NCBI RefSeq assembly: GCF_030282825.1 | Contig: NZ_JASTZU010000018.1 | Coordinates: 248,001 to 312,000 of the forward strand | Length of the DNA: 64,000 bases | From: Aquibacillus rhizosphaerae | Lineage (GTDB): Bacteria; Bacillota; Bacilli; Bacillales; Amphibacillaceae | Direction of reading: 5' to 3' | In this document: positions 1 through 8,447 of the stretch, in pieces | How positions within the stretch are numbered: the stretch's first letter is position 1 | Layout: each line of letters opens with the position of its first letter | Program-made: the position numbers and the translations under genes | The notes under the pieces: model-generated | The model's database searches: none | What the model saw: the letters and a program-made list of their open reading frames with translations, nothing else | What the model was told of the DNA's origin: nothing

Positions 1-149
1 TCCATCATGAAATTTGTAGATATTTTTTCTTCCGTAATAACTATAATAGAATGCAACTTATTTCTGATTGGTATTAAGGAGAATAGTGCTTTATTCAATA
101 TTGACTGCTCAGCATAATCTACAAGAATAGCAGTTATATCTTTCAACAT
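1..149 (-). CDS. N-terminus of a probable family 2 glycosyltransferase (partial)
   Basis: Only the first 49 codons lie in the window; the gene continues beyond base 1. The ATG at 147-149 follows a strong GGGAGGGG ribosome binding site. The peptide begins MLKDITAILVDYAEQSILNK, continues with ALFSLI, and has a second hydrophobic strand SIIVITEE. This pattern of beta strand, short helix with AL-SL, and beta strand ending in acidic residues is what the start of a GT-A fold (GT2) glycosyltransferase looks like, but the usual DDGS motif is not visible. The family call is inference from about 49 residues; another Rossmann-like protein is possible. Confidence 0.4.
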   Translation of the reverse strand, partial: MLKDITAILVDYAEQSILNKALFSLIPIRNKLHSIIVITEEKISTNFMM

Positions 150-432
150 AAACCCCTCCCTACTTACATTAAATTATTTTAACTTTTATACAAACATATG
201 CATTCACGCTTGACATTATCCTTACTTTTTCTCCCCCTTTTTTAAAATAGTTTGTTCATTTTTTTGTCTGTATGTATTATAATTAAAATTTTCTTAATCT
301 ATCTCTAGACTTAATAATAATATTTACATAAGATGCAAAACCGCTATCAATTGGGTCTCTAAATTGAGGGACCTCAAGTTTTATCAATAAAAATAGATAG
401 CGCTTAGTTGTTTTTGGAGTAAGAACATCGTA
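150..432. other. Intergenic region, nothing recognised
   Basis: AT-rich stretch between the divergently placed start of the gene at 1-149 and the stop of the yfhF-like pseudogene. It should hold the promoter of the partial gene. A weak GC-containing inverted repeat (GGTCCCT / AGAGACC, about 353-372) lies downstream of the pseudogene stop, but no clear U-tract follows it. No ORF with a ribosome binding site was seen. Confidence 0.4.
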
Positions 433-1319
433 TTAATGCAATATATCATATAAGGTTTTATCAATGTTATTATAGGTGAATCGGAAGCCTTCATGTTCCA
501 ACCTTTCAGGAATAACCCATCTACTTTTTAAAACTAACTCTGTTTCCGTTCTAATTAGTACGGACCCTATCTCAAGTATCCACTTCGGTGCAGGTAAACC
601 AAACTTAACATTTAATGTTTTACGCATCTTTTCCATCAGTTCTCTGTTTTTTACTGGTTCAGGAGCGGAACAATTAAATACTCCTTTTAAATACTCTCTA
701 TCTCTTACAAACAAAATAATTTGAAACAAATCTTCCACATGTATAAAGCTGAATTTTGCTTGCCAGACCCCTGGACTCCACCAAGACCATACTTTACCAA
801 ATTTAGATATGGAGTCATTACACCGCCACCTTCGCCTAATACAATCGCAGTACGTAGAGCGATTTGTCTCGTTTTTGGTAGGTTAAATGAAAAGAAAGTT
901 TGCTCCCAAGCTTTTGCAACATTAACAGAAAACCCTGTACCAATGTCACCAGTTTCTTCAGTCATGGGGCGATCTTCAGCATGTCGATAAATGGTTGCCG
1001 TACTTGAATTCATCCATACTTCAGGAGGATTAGTACAAGACAAAATAGTATCACCAAGTATTTTGGTAGTTGAAACTCTTGAATTCATAATCTCTTGCTT
1101 GTTCGACTCATTGTACCGACAATTCACTGATTTTCCCGCAAGATTAATTAATAGTTCAGCATCTTCTATTGCTTCTTTCAAGGCCGATGAATCATCCCAA
1201 GAAACATGCTGGGCTTGCCTTGATATAATGACGACCTCATAGCCTAGCTCATTAAATCTTTTTTCAAAGTACTTTCCAATAAATCCAGTACCACCAGCCA
1301 AAATTACTTTTTGCTTCAT
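433..1319 (-). pseudogene. yfhF: Frameshifted TIGR01777/SDR39U1-type epimerase (YfhF-like)
   Basis: Two overlapping frames together make one NAD-dependent epimerase-like protein of about 296 residues. The N-terminal part (705-1319) has the Rossmann motif GGTGFIGKYF, the NLAGKSVNCRY segment and SSTATIYRH typical of YfhF-type proteins. It goes out of frame after GVQGSGKQ. The C-terminal part (433 to about 757) resumes with FSFIHVEDLFQIILF and then GVFNCSAPEPVKN and FGLPAPKW, the conserved end of the family. Restoring one A in the A-run opposite the TTTT at 754-757 reads GSGKQKFSFIHVEDL and joins the halves perfectly. The break is therefore a single-base deletion in a homopolymer, either a real mutation or a sequencing error. 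Family members are thought to bind nucleotides; the substrate is unknown. Confidence 0.85.
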
Positions 1320-1419
1320 ATAATAACCCCAATCTTTATCAAAAGGATTCGATTTATGTATCGTTAAAAGAAAAATATCTGCACTTTAATGATAATATAA
1401 ATTCCCATTTTTAAAATTT

Positions 1420-1468
1420 AAAAAATACCCCAGTTTTTTAGGTTAGTAACACCCGTTCAACTGGGGTA
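1420..1468 (-). terminator. Rho-independent terminator of the YjiH-like gene
   Basis: Inverted repeat TACCCCAGTT (1426-1435) and AACTGGGGTA (1459-1468). Read on the minus strand the hairpin is followed by ATTTTTTAAATTTT, just after the stop at 1483. Confidence 0.8.
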
Positions 1469-1482
1469 GTAATCGTGTAACT

Positions 1483-2862
1483 TTAAAAGACTATGTGTGC
1501 TATTCCGGCAATTATCGGTAATGTAATCAATGTCCGTAGTAAAAATATGACAATAAGGTCAAGAAAATGAACAGGCAATTTAGATGCAAGTAAGATCCCA
1601 CCTACTTCGGACATATAGATTAATTGTGTAACCGAAACACTTGCAATAACAAAGCGAGTCAACTCGCTTTCGATTCCGCGACCTATAACTGCTGGTAAAA
1701 ACATATCCGCAAATCCAAGCACCATTGTTTGAGCAGCTTCCGTTGCTTCAGGTACTTGTAATAGATGAAGAATTGGAATAAACGGTGCCCCGATAATTTC
1801 AAAAACAGTTGTTGTTTCTGCAATAATAACTGCTATTGTTCCAAATGCCATGACAACCGGAAGGACACCAAACCACATGTCGACAACATTTTTCAATCCA
1901 CTCTTCATTGTAAAACCGAAACTATTATTTGCTTTTGCTCGCTCCAAAGCTTTGATCATTCCGAAACTTAATCGTTCTTTTCCAGATAAATAATCTGTTT
2001 GTTCCATTTGTTTATTTTCGATTACATACGTATCAGGTTTCCTAGAAAGTGGCGGTATTCTTGGAAGGATTAACGCTGCAACAAAACTAGAAATAACTAT
2101 TGCAAAATAATAAGACATAAAGTAACTTTGTAATTTCATATAAGTAAGAATGACAATGCTAAATGTTATGGAAACAACTGAAAATGTCGTACTAATCACT
2201 GCAGCTTCACGTTTTGTATAAAATCCTTCTTCATATTGAGTATTAGTTAAAAGTACACCAATCGTACCATCACCCATCCAGGAAGCTAGACAATCTATCG
2301 AGGAGCGTCCTGGGAGAGTGAAAAGTGGTTTCATGATTTTATCCAGTAATGTTCCTAACAATTCCAATAAACCGAAATTTAATAATAACGGAAGAAATAT
2401 TCCAGCAAATAAAAAGATAGTAAATAAAAGTGGTATGAGATCAAATAGTAGAAGTCCTCCCGTATTTTCTGACCAAATCCATTCAGGTCCTATTTTATAA
2501 AGCGTCATGAAAGCCAATATAAATCCAATTACTCGAACAAAAACCCATGCTGGATGGATAACGAATAAGTTATTTAAAAAGCTATTCGTCGTAAAGCGTC
2601 TAGATTTAACACTTGTTGCCCATATACTTACAATTGCAACAAGTAGTAAAATGATTGTCACCGTTAACGGTAGCTTGTCATATAAAAGTGACTCCAAAAC
2701 GCCTGCCATTAAGGCAACAGGTATTGTGATTTCATCATTATATGTGATGGGAACCATAAATAAAAGAATACCTAAAGTAGAAGGTACTATAAAACGAAAG
2801 TAATCGATAACTTGAAAATGTTCAAACTGCCTTTTACCTTTTTGTAAATCTTTATCAGTCAA
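1483..2862 (-). CDS. YjiH family membrane protein, nucleoside recognition (Gate) domain
   Basis: A 459-residue polytopic membrane protein with about 10-11 hydrophobic segments. It belongs to the YjiH family, which carries the Gate domain related to the nucleoside transporter core and to spore maturation proteins SpmA/SpmB. Visible family signatures are PGRSSIDCLASWMGDG followed by TIGVLLTNTQY near residues 185-210, and FADMFLPAVIGRGIESELTR near residue 390. The real substrate is not established for the family. The start is TTG at 2860-2862, preceded by AAGGAGAG at good spacing; no ATG fits as well. It is monocistronic, bounded by a terminator at 1420-1468. Family assignment is firm, transport role is inferred. 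Confidence 0.8.
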   Translation of the reverse strand: MTDKDLQKGKRQFEHFQVIDYFRFIVPSTLGILLFMVPITYNDEITIPVALMAGVLESLLYDKLPLTVTIILLLVAIVSIWATSVKSRRFTTNSFLNNLFVIHPAWVFVRVIGFILAFMTLYKIGPEWIWSENTGGLLLFDLIPLLFTIFLFAGIFLPLLLNFGLLELLGTLLDKIMKPLFTLPGRSSIDCLASWMGDGTIGVLLTNTQYEEGFYTKREAAVISTTFSVVSITFSIVILTYMKLQSYFMSYYFAIVISSFVAALILPRIPPLSRKPDTYVIENKQMEQTDYLSGKERLSFGMIKALERAKANNSFGFTMKSGLKNVVDMWFGVLPVVMAFGTIAVIIAETTTVFEIIGAPFIPILHLLQVPEATEAAQTMVLGFADMFLPAVIGRGIESELTRFVIASVSVTQLIYMSEVGGILLASKLPVHFLDLIVIFLLRTLITLPIIAGIAHIVF

Positions 2863-3060
2863 TCCTATCTCTCCTTCTTTTTCATCACTCTTCTTTATTT
2901 TTCTATTACCTATATACCAACGTCAAAGAAAGATTAAAACTACCTTTTTCACTTTTTATTGACATTAAATTAGACCTTTTAAAACACAATGTTAATACTC
3001 TATCATTTTTATGAAAAAAAAAGCAATATCTTTGTTATCGTTTAACACGTTTTCATTCAA

Positions 3061-3100
3061 AAGCAAACACCCCTTTTTTGTACTTTAGGGGTGCTTGCTT
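3061..3100 (-). terminator. Terminator of the small gene at 3106-3276
   Basis: Stem of AAGCAAaCACCCC (3061-3073) and GGGGTGcTTGCTT (3088-3100). On the minus strand the hairpin starts only six bases after the stop codon and ends in TTTGCTTTTG. Confidence 0.7.
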
Positions 3101-3105
3101 CTTCG

Positions 3106-3276
3106 TTAAGATATACTTTTGTCTATTGCTTTTTCCCAATCAGAAAAATAATACAATGCGTTTTTCATTAATTGCGGATGTGATTTTTTCACTTTTTTCT
3201 TACTCAGATTTTCTTCCACCTTGTTTAACCTACGAATCCCTTCCAACACTTCCTCCACACTCATATCAACTTCCAT
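3106..3276 (-). CDS. Small hypothetical protein, 56 residues
   Basis: The start chosen is the ATG at 3274-3276 (MEVDMSVEEVLEGIRRL), because it follows GAGGAGGTATACGG, an excellent ribosome binding site; a longer frame upstream has none. The product is charged and helical, with a KKKVKKSH basic patch and an aromatic C-terminal part NALYYFSDWEKAIDKSIS. No signal peptide or membrane segment. It has its own terminator. I do not recognise the family; the size and style match the many small conserved proteins of Bacillaceae. Confidence 0.6.
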   Translation of the reverse strand: MEVDMSVEEVLEGIRRLNKVEENLSKKKVKKSHPQLMKNALYYFSDWEKAIDKSIS

Positions 3277-3394
3277 CCGTATACCTCCTCGGTATATTTG
3301 ATTAGTATTATAATCACCATCCACACATTATTTATTCAATTAATTCATAAATTTTCACATTTTTCTAACATATATAAGTATTGTGCTTTTCTAT

Positions 3395-3758
3395 ATAGAT
3401 TCAACGTATTCTTAATTAGGTAAGCCATCATTATGGTGATAAATTATTGCAAGAAGTAGCGATTCATTTACAAGAAAATTACGAAATAATTTGTTTTATG
3501 TCCATAGACTAGTTCGTCATATTCCTAGATAAAAAAAGTTAAGAAGTTTACAAAATATCGATTCTATCGGAGAACGGCTTATTATACCTTTAAAAAACTA
3601 ATCATACTTGACATTACTCGTGTTTGAAATTGGTTGTAGTATTGGCGGAGCGTTGTGGCCAGATCACGATAACAGTTTAAGTATTACGTTATGCTGATAT
3701 GGTTCTCTATCAATCCAAAGAAAAAGGTAAAAATGACCATACCTATTATAATGCATAG
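3395..3758 (+). pseudogene. Remnant of a GGDEF (diguanylate cyclase) domain gene
   Basis: Three frames of this 'non-coding' stretch read as consecutive pieces of a GGDEF domain. Around 3395-3420 a shifted IDxF-RILN piece matches the D-x-x-F-K-x-I-N-D start. From 3413 comes VSHHYGDKLLQEVAIHLQE, matching the GHxYGDxLLxxVA helix. Next is CFMSID-stop-FVIFLDKK, where the catalytic GGDEF has become S-I-D-stop-F. About 3625-3690 reads SIGGALWPDHDNSLS, and a last frame reads LRYADMVLYQSKEKGKNDHT, matching the conserved LLRYADxALYxAKExGRN end. At least three frameshifts and several stops make it unable to work. Intact relatives make cyclic di-GMP. The remnant sits between rpiA and a small gene on the opposite strand. 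Confidence 0.85.
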
Positions 3759-3761
3759 AAT

Positions 3762-3813
3762 AAAAACTTCCCCCTTATTATTAGTTCTTACATAATAAAG
3801 GGGAAGTTTTTTT
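3762..3813. terminator. Bidirectional terminator downstream of rpiA
   Basis: Stem of AACTTCCCCcTTATTA and TAATAAaGGGGAAGTT with an A-run on the left and TTTTTTT on the right, so it can end transcription both from rpiA (minus) and from the dead GGDEF gene (plus). Confidence 0.8.
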
Positions 3814-3833
3814 AATTAAGCAAATAGATTATG

Positions 3834-4520
3834 CTATGTAGTGGATGTACTTTCTTTTGTTAACGTTTTAACTCTTCCATCATTTAAACCAATTAAGACA
3901 GTATTGGCCATATTAACGAATAAACCATTCTCAACAACACCTATTATCTTATTTAATTGCATATGTAAATCTGTGGTATTGTGTATCGCTTCAAAATAAC
4001 AATCTAATATATAGTTTCCGTTGTCTGTAATAAAAGAATCTTGATCAACGATACGCAAATTAGCAATGCACCCTAATTTTTCTATCTGTTTACGTGTGAG
4101 TTCCCATCCAAAAGGTACTACTTCTACCGGTAATGGAAAATGACCTAAATTAGATACATATTTTGATTCATCAACTACGATAATTAGCCGGTCTGAAATG
4201 GATGCAACCATTTTTTCTCGTAATAGAGCCCCTCCCCCTCCTTTTATCAATTGTAATTCAGGATTCACTTCATCTGCACCGTCTATCGTCACATCAATTT
4301 TTTCTATCGTAGACAAATTGACTAATGGAATATCTAATTCATGGGCTAGTGTCTCGGTACTTTTAGACGTTGCTACTCCTTTAATATCGAGTCCTTTTTT
4401 TACGAGCTCCCCCAACTTTACAACCATCCAATAAGCTGTAGATCCCGTCCCGAGTCCAACTATCATTCCATCAGAAATATAGTCAACTGCATTTTCACCT
4501 ACGAGCTTTTTCGTATTCAT
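3834..4520 (-). CDS. rpiA: Ribose-5-phosphate isomerase A
   Basis: A 228-residue RpiA, the usual length. It interconverts ribose-5-phosphate and ribulose-5-phosphate in the non-oxidative pentose phosphate pathway in the cytosol. Family motifs are present in order: GLGTGSTA (phosphate loop, about residues 23-30), ATSKSTETLA, the catalytic region DVTIDGADEVNP (about 84-95), and KGGGGALLREK (about 99-109). The ATG at 4518-4520 follows TAGGTGGTG. It stands alone, with a bidirectional terminator downstream. The call is firm. Confidence 0.95.
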   Translation of the reverse strand: MNTKKLVGENAVDYISDGMIVGLGTGSTAYWMVVKLGELVKKGLDIKGVATSKSTETLAHELDIPLVNLSTIEKIDVTIDGADEVNPELQLIKGGGGALLREKMVASISDRLIIVVDESKYVSNLGHFPLPVEVVPFGWELTRKQIEKLGCIANLRIVDQDSFITDNGNYILDCYFEAIHNTTDLHMQLNKIIGVVENGLFVNMANTVLIGLNDGRVKTLTKESTSTT

Positions 4521-4657
4521 TTCTAAACACCACCTAGGCTATAATTTTTTCTCTATTATCCGATTATTTTAACATAATCATCTGAAATTAATTAGTTCGT
4601 TTGTCTGAGGACTGTGCTAATTAATACAACGAAGCATTCATAATGGTAAAAAAACTA

Positions 4658-4703
4658 TTGCAAAACTAATGCCATTAGTTATAATAAAACTAACAAATTA
4701 GTT
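4658..4703 (+). promoter_or_regulatory. Promoter with two TetR-type operator palindromes
   Basis: A promoter can be read as TTGCAA (4658-4663), a 16-base spacer, and TATAAT (4680-4685). The palindrome AACTAATgccATTAGTT (4664-4680) fills the spacer exactly, and a second one, AACTAAcaaaTTAGTT (4688-4703), covers the expected transcription start. The half-site AACTAA/TTAGTT is the same in both. The operon encodes a TetR-family regulator, so these are probably its autoregulatory operators (inference). Confidence 0.7.
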
Positions 4704-4731
4704 ATTGTTAAAAATAAAGGGGGGTTTTTTA

Positions 4732-5457
4732 ATGATACTTACAAACAATACAATACATTCGATAGATTTTTTAAAGCATTTTTTCCCGGTTAGTTGTTAT
4801 TTAGTTGAAGAAGATGAGAGTTTAACTTTAGTTGATGCTGCCTTACCGTACAGTGCAAAAAAAATAATTCGAACAGCAAGACTTATAGGCAAGCCAATCA
4901 CGAAAATAGTATTAACTCACGGACATGAGGATCATGTTGGTGCCTTGGATAAATTGAAAAAAATCCTCCCTGATTGTACTGTCTATATTTCGCGACGCGA
5001 TGCAAAGCTACTCATGGGAGATTTGTCTTTAGAAAGTGGCGAACCTGAATTACCAATACGTGGTGGTGCTCCAAAGGGGATTGTAACGAAACCAAATATT
5101 CTTATTAAAGATGGTGATCGAATCGGCTCATTACTAGCAATCGGAACACCAGGGCATACACCTGGGTCAATGTCTTTCATAGATATCCGAAACAATAGCC
5201 TCATAGCTGGTGGTGCTTTTCAAACAAGAACTGGTATTGCTGTATCTGGTCAGTTGAAGGTTCTCTTCCCTTTTCCTGCTCTAGCAACATGGAATAAACA
5301 AGAGTCAGTTGAGAGTGCTAGAAAAATTCTCGAATTTAATCCTCAAGTATTATTCGTTGGACACGGGAAACCATTAGAAAATCCAATACCATTAATAAAA
5401 CAAGCGATTCTAAAAGCAGAGAAAAAACTTAAGTCAACCAGACCAAGGAGTGTTTAA
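4732..5457 (+). CDS. MBL-fold metallo-hydrolase
   Basis: A metallo-beta-lactamase-fold hydrolase of about 241 residues. The zinc-binding motif LTHGHEDHVGAL fits HxHxDH, and GTPGHTPGS holds the next histidine; the C-terminal VLFVGHGKP supplies a final metal-ligand histidine. The substrate cannot be told; relatives include glyoxalase II-like and lactonase-like enzymes. I chose the ATG at 4732, which follows GGGGGG at normal spacing. The gene abuts the TetR gene (TAA at 5455-5457, ATG at 5458), so the two are translationally coupled and expressed from the operator-bearing promoter at 4658-4703. It may remove or modify the compound that the regulator senses, which is inference. Confidence 0.85.
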   Translation: MILTNNTIHSIDFLKHFFPVSCYLVEEDESLTLVDAALPYSAKKIIRTARLIGKPITKIVLTHGHEDHVGALDKLKKILPDCTVYISRRDAKLLMGDLSLESGEPELPIRGGAPKGIVTKPNILIKDGDRIGSLLAIGTPGHTPGSMSFIDIRNNSLIAGGAFQTRTGIAVSGQLKVLFPFPALATWNKQESVESARKILEFNPQVLFVGHGKPLENPIPLIKQAILKAEKKLKSTRPRSV

Positions 5458-6015
5458 ATGTCACCGAGAATGGGATTGGATTTACAGAAAATTGTTCAAA
5501 CATCCATAGAGATTGCCGATGAAGACGGAGTGCATGCTGTAACAATGGCCAATTTAGCTAAGAGATTAAACATTCGCTCCCCTTCTCTATATAATCATAT
5601 AGAAGGCTTACCTGCTTTACGTAATGAACTTGCCCTCCATGGCTTAAGACAATTATATAGTGCAATGGAAACCAATCTATCTCAGTCAAGTTTGCAAAAT
5701 CCCGTTATAGCATTAGGCAAAGCATACATTAGATTTGCTAGATTACATCCTGGTTTGTACGAAGCAACACTTCATGCTTCGGATAACCAACTTCCTGAGA
5801 TTCAGAAAGCTGGAAATAAAATCATAGAAATCACATTAAAAGTACTCGAGAGTTATCACTTAGACAAAGATACTGCCCTTCACACTGTAAGAGGATTAAG
5901 AAGTATATTACATGGATTTGTATCATTAGAACAAAATAATGGGTTTGGGATAACGCTCGATTTGGACGATAGTCTCGATTATATATTGATAACCTTTTTA
6001 AAAGGTATTCAATAA
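5458..6015 (+). CDS. TetR/AcrR family transcriptional regulator (WHG-domain type)
   Basis: A 185-residue one-component repressor. Residues 8-55 form the TetR helix-turn-helix, with IVQTSIEIADEDGVHAVTMA then LAKRLNIRSPSLYNHIEG (recognition helix). The rest resembles the WHG-type ligand domain, with the motif YIRFARLHPGLYEATLHA and RGLRSILHGFVSLE. Its start codon touches the stop of the metallo-hydrolase gene, and its ribosome binding site (AGGAG) lies inside that gene. Two matching palindromes in the operon promoter make autoregulation likely. The ligand is unknown. A weak AAAGTAT/ATACTTT hairpin follows at about 6020-6057. Confidence 0.85.
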   Translation: MSPRMGLDLQKIVQTSIEIADEDGVHAVTMANLAKRLNIRSPSLYNHIEGLPALRNELALHGLRQLYSAMETNLSQSSLQNPVIALGKAYIRFARLHPGLYEATLHASDNQLPEIQKAGNKIIEITLKVLESYHLDKDTALHTVRGLRSILHGFVSLEQNNGFGITLDLDDSLDYILITFLKGIQ

Positions 6016-6143
6016 AAAAAGTATGCAGTTATTCTGTTGTACAATTATATACTTTTACTTATTAATAGAAATTAATGCGAATAAAAACCTTGATTCAACA
6101 AATAGTAATCCTAAATCATAGGGTACTATTTGAGGAGATTATC

Positions 6144-6779
6144 ATGAAACAACTATCAATAGCTATAATTTATGTAATTTTGTTAATCATTGGTTTTATT
6201 TATCGAGAAAATGTAATCGACTGGGTTCAAGGCGACAATAGGACGGATATACCTTTCATGTTATTTTGCTCAGCATTTCTTTCATCGATTCCTATTATTC
6301 CATTTACTATTTTTGCTGGATTGATGGGTGTTAAATATGGTGTATTTTTTGGGTTTTTAATTAATATGTTTGGAGTTATTTTTTCTTCATTGATTTATTA
6401 TTTAATAGCTCGCAATGCATTTAAGGATTTCTTCCAGCAATACATTCACCGTTTTACAGGGATGAACAATTTTAATGAACTGATTCAAAAGAATGACTTA
6501 TTTACTCTCCTTCTAGCAAGAATGATCTTTCTTTTTCCATATGTACTTATTAATATTTACGCTGGCATAAACAAAATTTCACTTCGTTCCTACATAACTG
6601 CAACATTGTTTGGATCAACCCCACCCATGTTTATATTAGCTTTTGGAGGAAATAAGATTTTTACTGGATTGCCTCATTTTATTATAGGTCTGACCAGTTA
6701 TGCTATTTTGTTAGTTATGCTGTTTTTTGGATACCGATACTGGCTTAAGAGGAAGGTTAGATACAGTGCGTTAAAATAA
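6144..6779 (+). CDS. TVP38/TMEM64 (VTT domain) membrane protein
   Basis: A 211-residue membrane protein with about six hydrophobic segments. The VTT/DedA-like core is visible as SSIPIIPFTIFAGLMGVKYG, then GFLINMFGVIFSSLIYYLIARN, and later LLLARMIFLFPYVLINIYAGI near residues 130-150. Family members are thought to act as lipid scramblases or undecaprenyl phosphate translocases; the exact substrate here is unknown. The ATG at 6144 follows TGAGGAG; an upstream in-frame ATG at 6075 has no ribosome binding site. It stands alone. Confidence 0.8.
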   Translation: MKQLSIAIIYVILLIIGFIYRENVIDWVQGDNRTDIPFMLFCSAFLSSIPIIPFTIFAGLMGVKYGVFFGFLINMFGVIFSSLIYYLIARNAFKDFFQQYIHRFTGMNNFNELIQKNDLFTLLLARMIFLFPYVLINIYAGINKISLRSYITATLFGSTPPMFILAFGGNKIFTGLPHFIIGLTSYAILLVMLFFGYRYWLKRKVRYSALK

Positions 6780-7178
6780 AGTCTTAACAAAATCGAAGCA
6801 AGTTACTCGACCATGGCTCATAATAACAACTTGGTTGATTTAAAGTTGCAAAATAATAATTAAAAGATAAAAAACATAATATTAGCATAGGAGAACGCTT
6901 CGTGTTAAAACACTCTCAAAAAGTTGAAAAGATTCAAATTAAGCAACTTGTTGGGAAGAGTTCGCTATTGGACTCTTGCCTATTAATATAACTTAGCGAT
7001 TATCCCTTTGTTGTTACAGTAATTCCTTTGCTTTTCAAGTTTTTATTCTTACTAAAAAAATCATTTTTTAAAACTTTATTAAGCTTTATTTTTCTAAATT
7101 AACTTTTTGTGTTCAACGTATTAATCTAGATTCAAATTTGCTGTAAAGACACAATCAAAAAATACACGAATCAATAAA
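6780..7178. other. Intergenic region with one doubtful short ORF
   Basis: About 400 bases between convergent genes. The only ORF with a ribosome binding site (AGGAG at about 6889-6893) starts at GTG 6902 and codes 29 residues, MLKHSQKVEKIQIKQLVGK and onwards, which may be a gene remnant or chance. No convincing terminator hairpin was found. The rest is AT-rich without visible structure. Confidence 0.3.
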
Positions 7179-8447
7179 TTATGTATCAGGTGTGATTCGC
7201 TGAGGAATAACAAGGTATCCATTAGCCTTCCTCTCTTTAAGAACTTTAATTAAATGCTCCTTCATCGAGCTATTACATGTTATCTGCATAAAAACCTCAC
7301 TTTTACGACTTGCAAATAGCTTTATTCTCTTTTTGTGGAAGGCTATTTCGATTATTAATCCTAAGAAGAAACCACCTACTAAGCCGAGCAAACCCCAAAT
7401 TACCGGTCCCCAGTACCATACAAATCCATATATCGTTCCCAGAAGCATAAAAATCGTTCCGCTAACCATAGCTCCGTCCAGAACACTTCTGCCATCGACT
7501 CGATGAAGAGAGTCAATTATATTTGTTTCTGCCTCAAGGTTTTCTAGAGGTAATGCAACAATATTTTTTGGGGGTACTCCTATCGACTCTATATCATGGA
7601 TAGCCATCTCTACAAAAGGAGAATGTTCAAATGTAGCAATTATTTGTAATGTATCATTTTCTAATGTGTTTGGTTCTTGTTGTGCCAAGTTTTCATCCCT
7701 CACTCTAAGGTAACGTAGTTGCTCAATATCGTATAGTATATTGTTTTCATTTACCGCTGCATAGGCTTGATAGATGGCAAAAGCGTACATGGAAGGCAAG
7801 AAAAGGAACCACTGCCAGTCCACCATTGCGGTTGCGATTGGAAAATTCCCAATGGACGAATAAAACCAGGAACCAATCGTATTAGCCTTATAGGTAACAA
7901 ATATCCACCATGCCAAAATAAATGTGCCAGTAATCGTATGGCCACTATATAATTGTCCTAAGCCGGGTGATAAAGTAGACCAAATTGCTGCTAACCAGGG
8001 TTTTTTCTTATCAACGATGATAATATCAAATGCGCTAACAATCGAAGGGCCGACAGGTGCATCTTCCACTTCGGATAGAATGTGACTTTTGCCTATTTCA
8101 ACAGAAGAACGGTAACTGTCCCAGATACTAAATATATACGCTCCCATATAAAGCAAAATCCACTCTTCGTTTAAGACAGCTTTTGCCTCCTCGAACTTCC
8201 CAAGCATGGATAAAGCTATCCCCATATTTAGATTAGCCTGAGTGTTTACCACAAGCTCCCAAATTATCAGAATAAAACCAGGTAAGTACCTACCTAAATA
8301 CACATGACCAAACCCTGGAAAAGTTAACGACCACCAAGCCGCCACCCAAGGAATGCGAGGGTAAACGGAGTTAGCTCCAAATGTAGATAATGCCCCTTTA
8401 GCATAGCGGGGTTTTATGGTAGTTGACTGGAACTTCTGATGTGGCAT
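7179..8447 (-). CDS. Membrane protein with two tandem TM2-like repeats and a glycine-rich hairpin
   Basis: A 422-residue protein of unknown function. It has two copies of a membrane motif: PRIPWVAAWWSLTFPGFGHVY at about residues 30-50 and KKPWLAAIWSTLSPGLGQLY at about 148-167, each followed by a G then a long hydrophobic stretch. The PW-aa-W-s-l-PG-G-xY pattern resembles TM2-like domains. A soluble segment follows (about 255-315) and then a glycine-rich hydrophobic hairpin (WYWGPVIWGLLGLVGGFFLG, about 345-365). The C-terminal part is soluble. The soluble segment VEMAIHDIESIGVPPKNIVA looks like a small alpha/beta domain. The ATG at 8445-8447 follows GAAGGAGAT. Monocistronic as far as can be seen. 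Confidence 0.65.
   Translation of the reverse strand: MPHQKFQSTTIKPRYAKGALSTFGANSVYPRIPWVAAWWSLTFPGFGHVYLGRYLPGFILIIWELVVNTQANLNMGIALSMLGKFEEAKAVLNEEWILLYMGAYIFSIWDSYRSSVEIGKSHILSEVEDAPVGPSIVSAFDIIIVDKKKPWLAAIWSTLSPGLGQLYSGHTITGTFILAWWIFVTYKANTIGSWFYSSIGNFPIATAMVDWQWFLFLPSMYAFAIYQAYAAVNENNILYDIEQLRYLRVRDENLAQQEPNTLENDTLQIIATFEHSPFVEMAIHDIESIGVPPKNIVALPLENLEAETNIIDSLHRVDGRSVLDGAMVSGTIFMLLGTIYGFVWYWGPVIWGLLGLVGGFFLGLIIEIAFHKKRIKLFASRKSEVFMQITCNSSMKEHLIKVLKERKANGYLVIPQRITPDT

Noticed and set aside
6902-6991. 29-codon ORF after an AGGAG site
   Set aside because: Too short, no terminator, no recognisable similarity; possibly a remnant.
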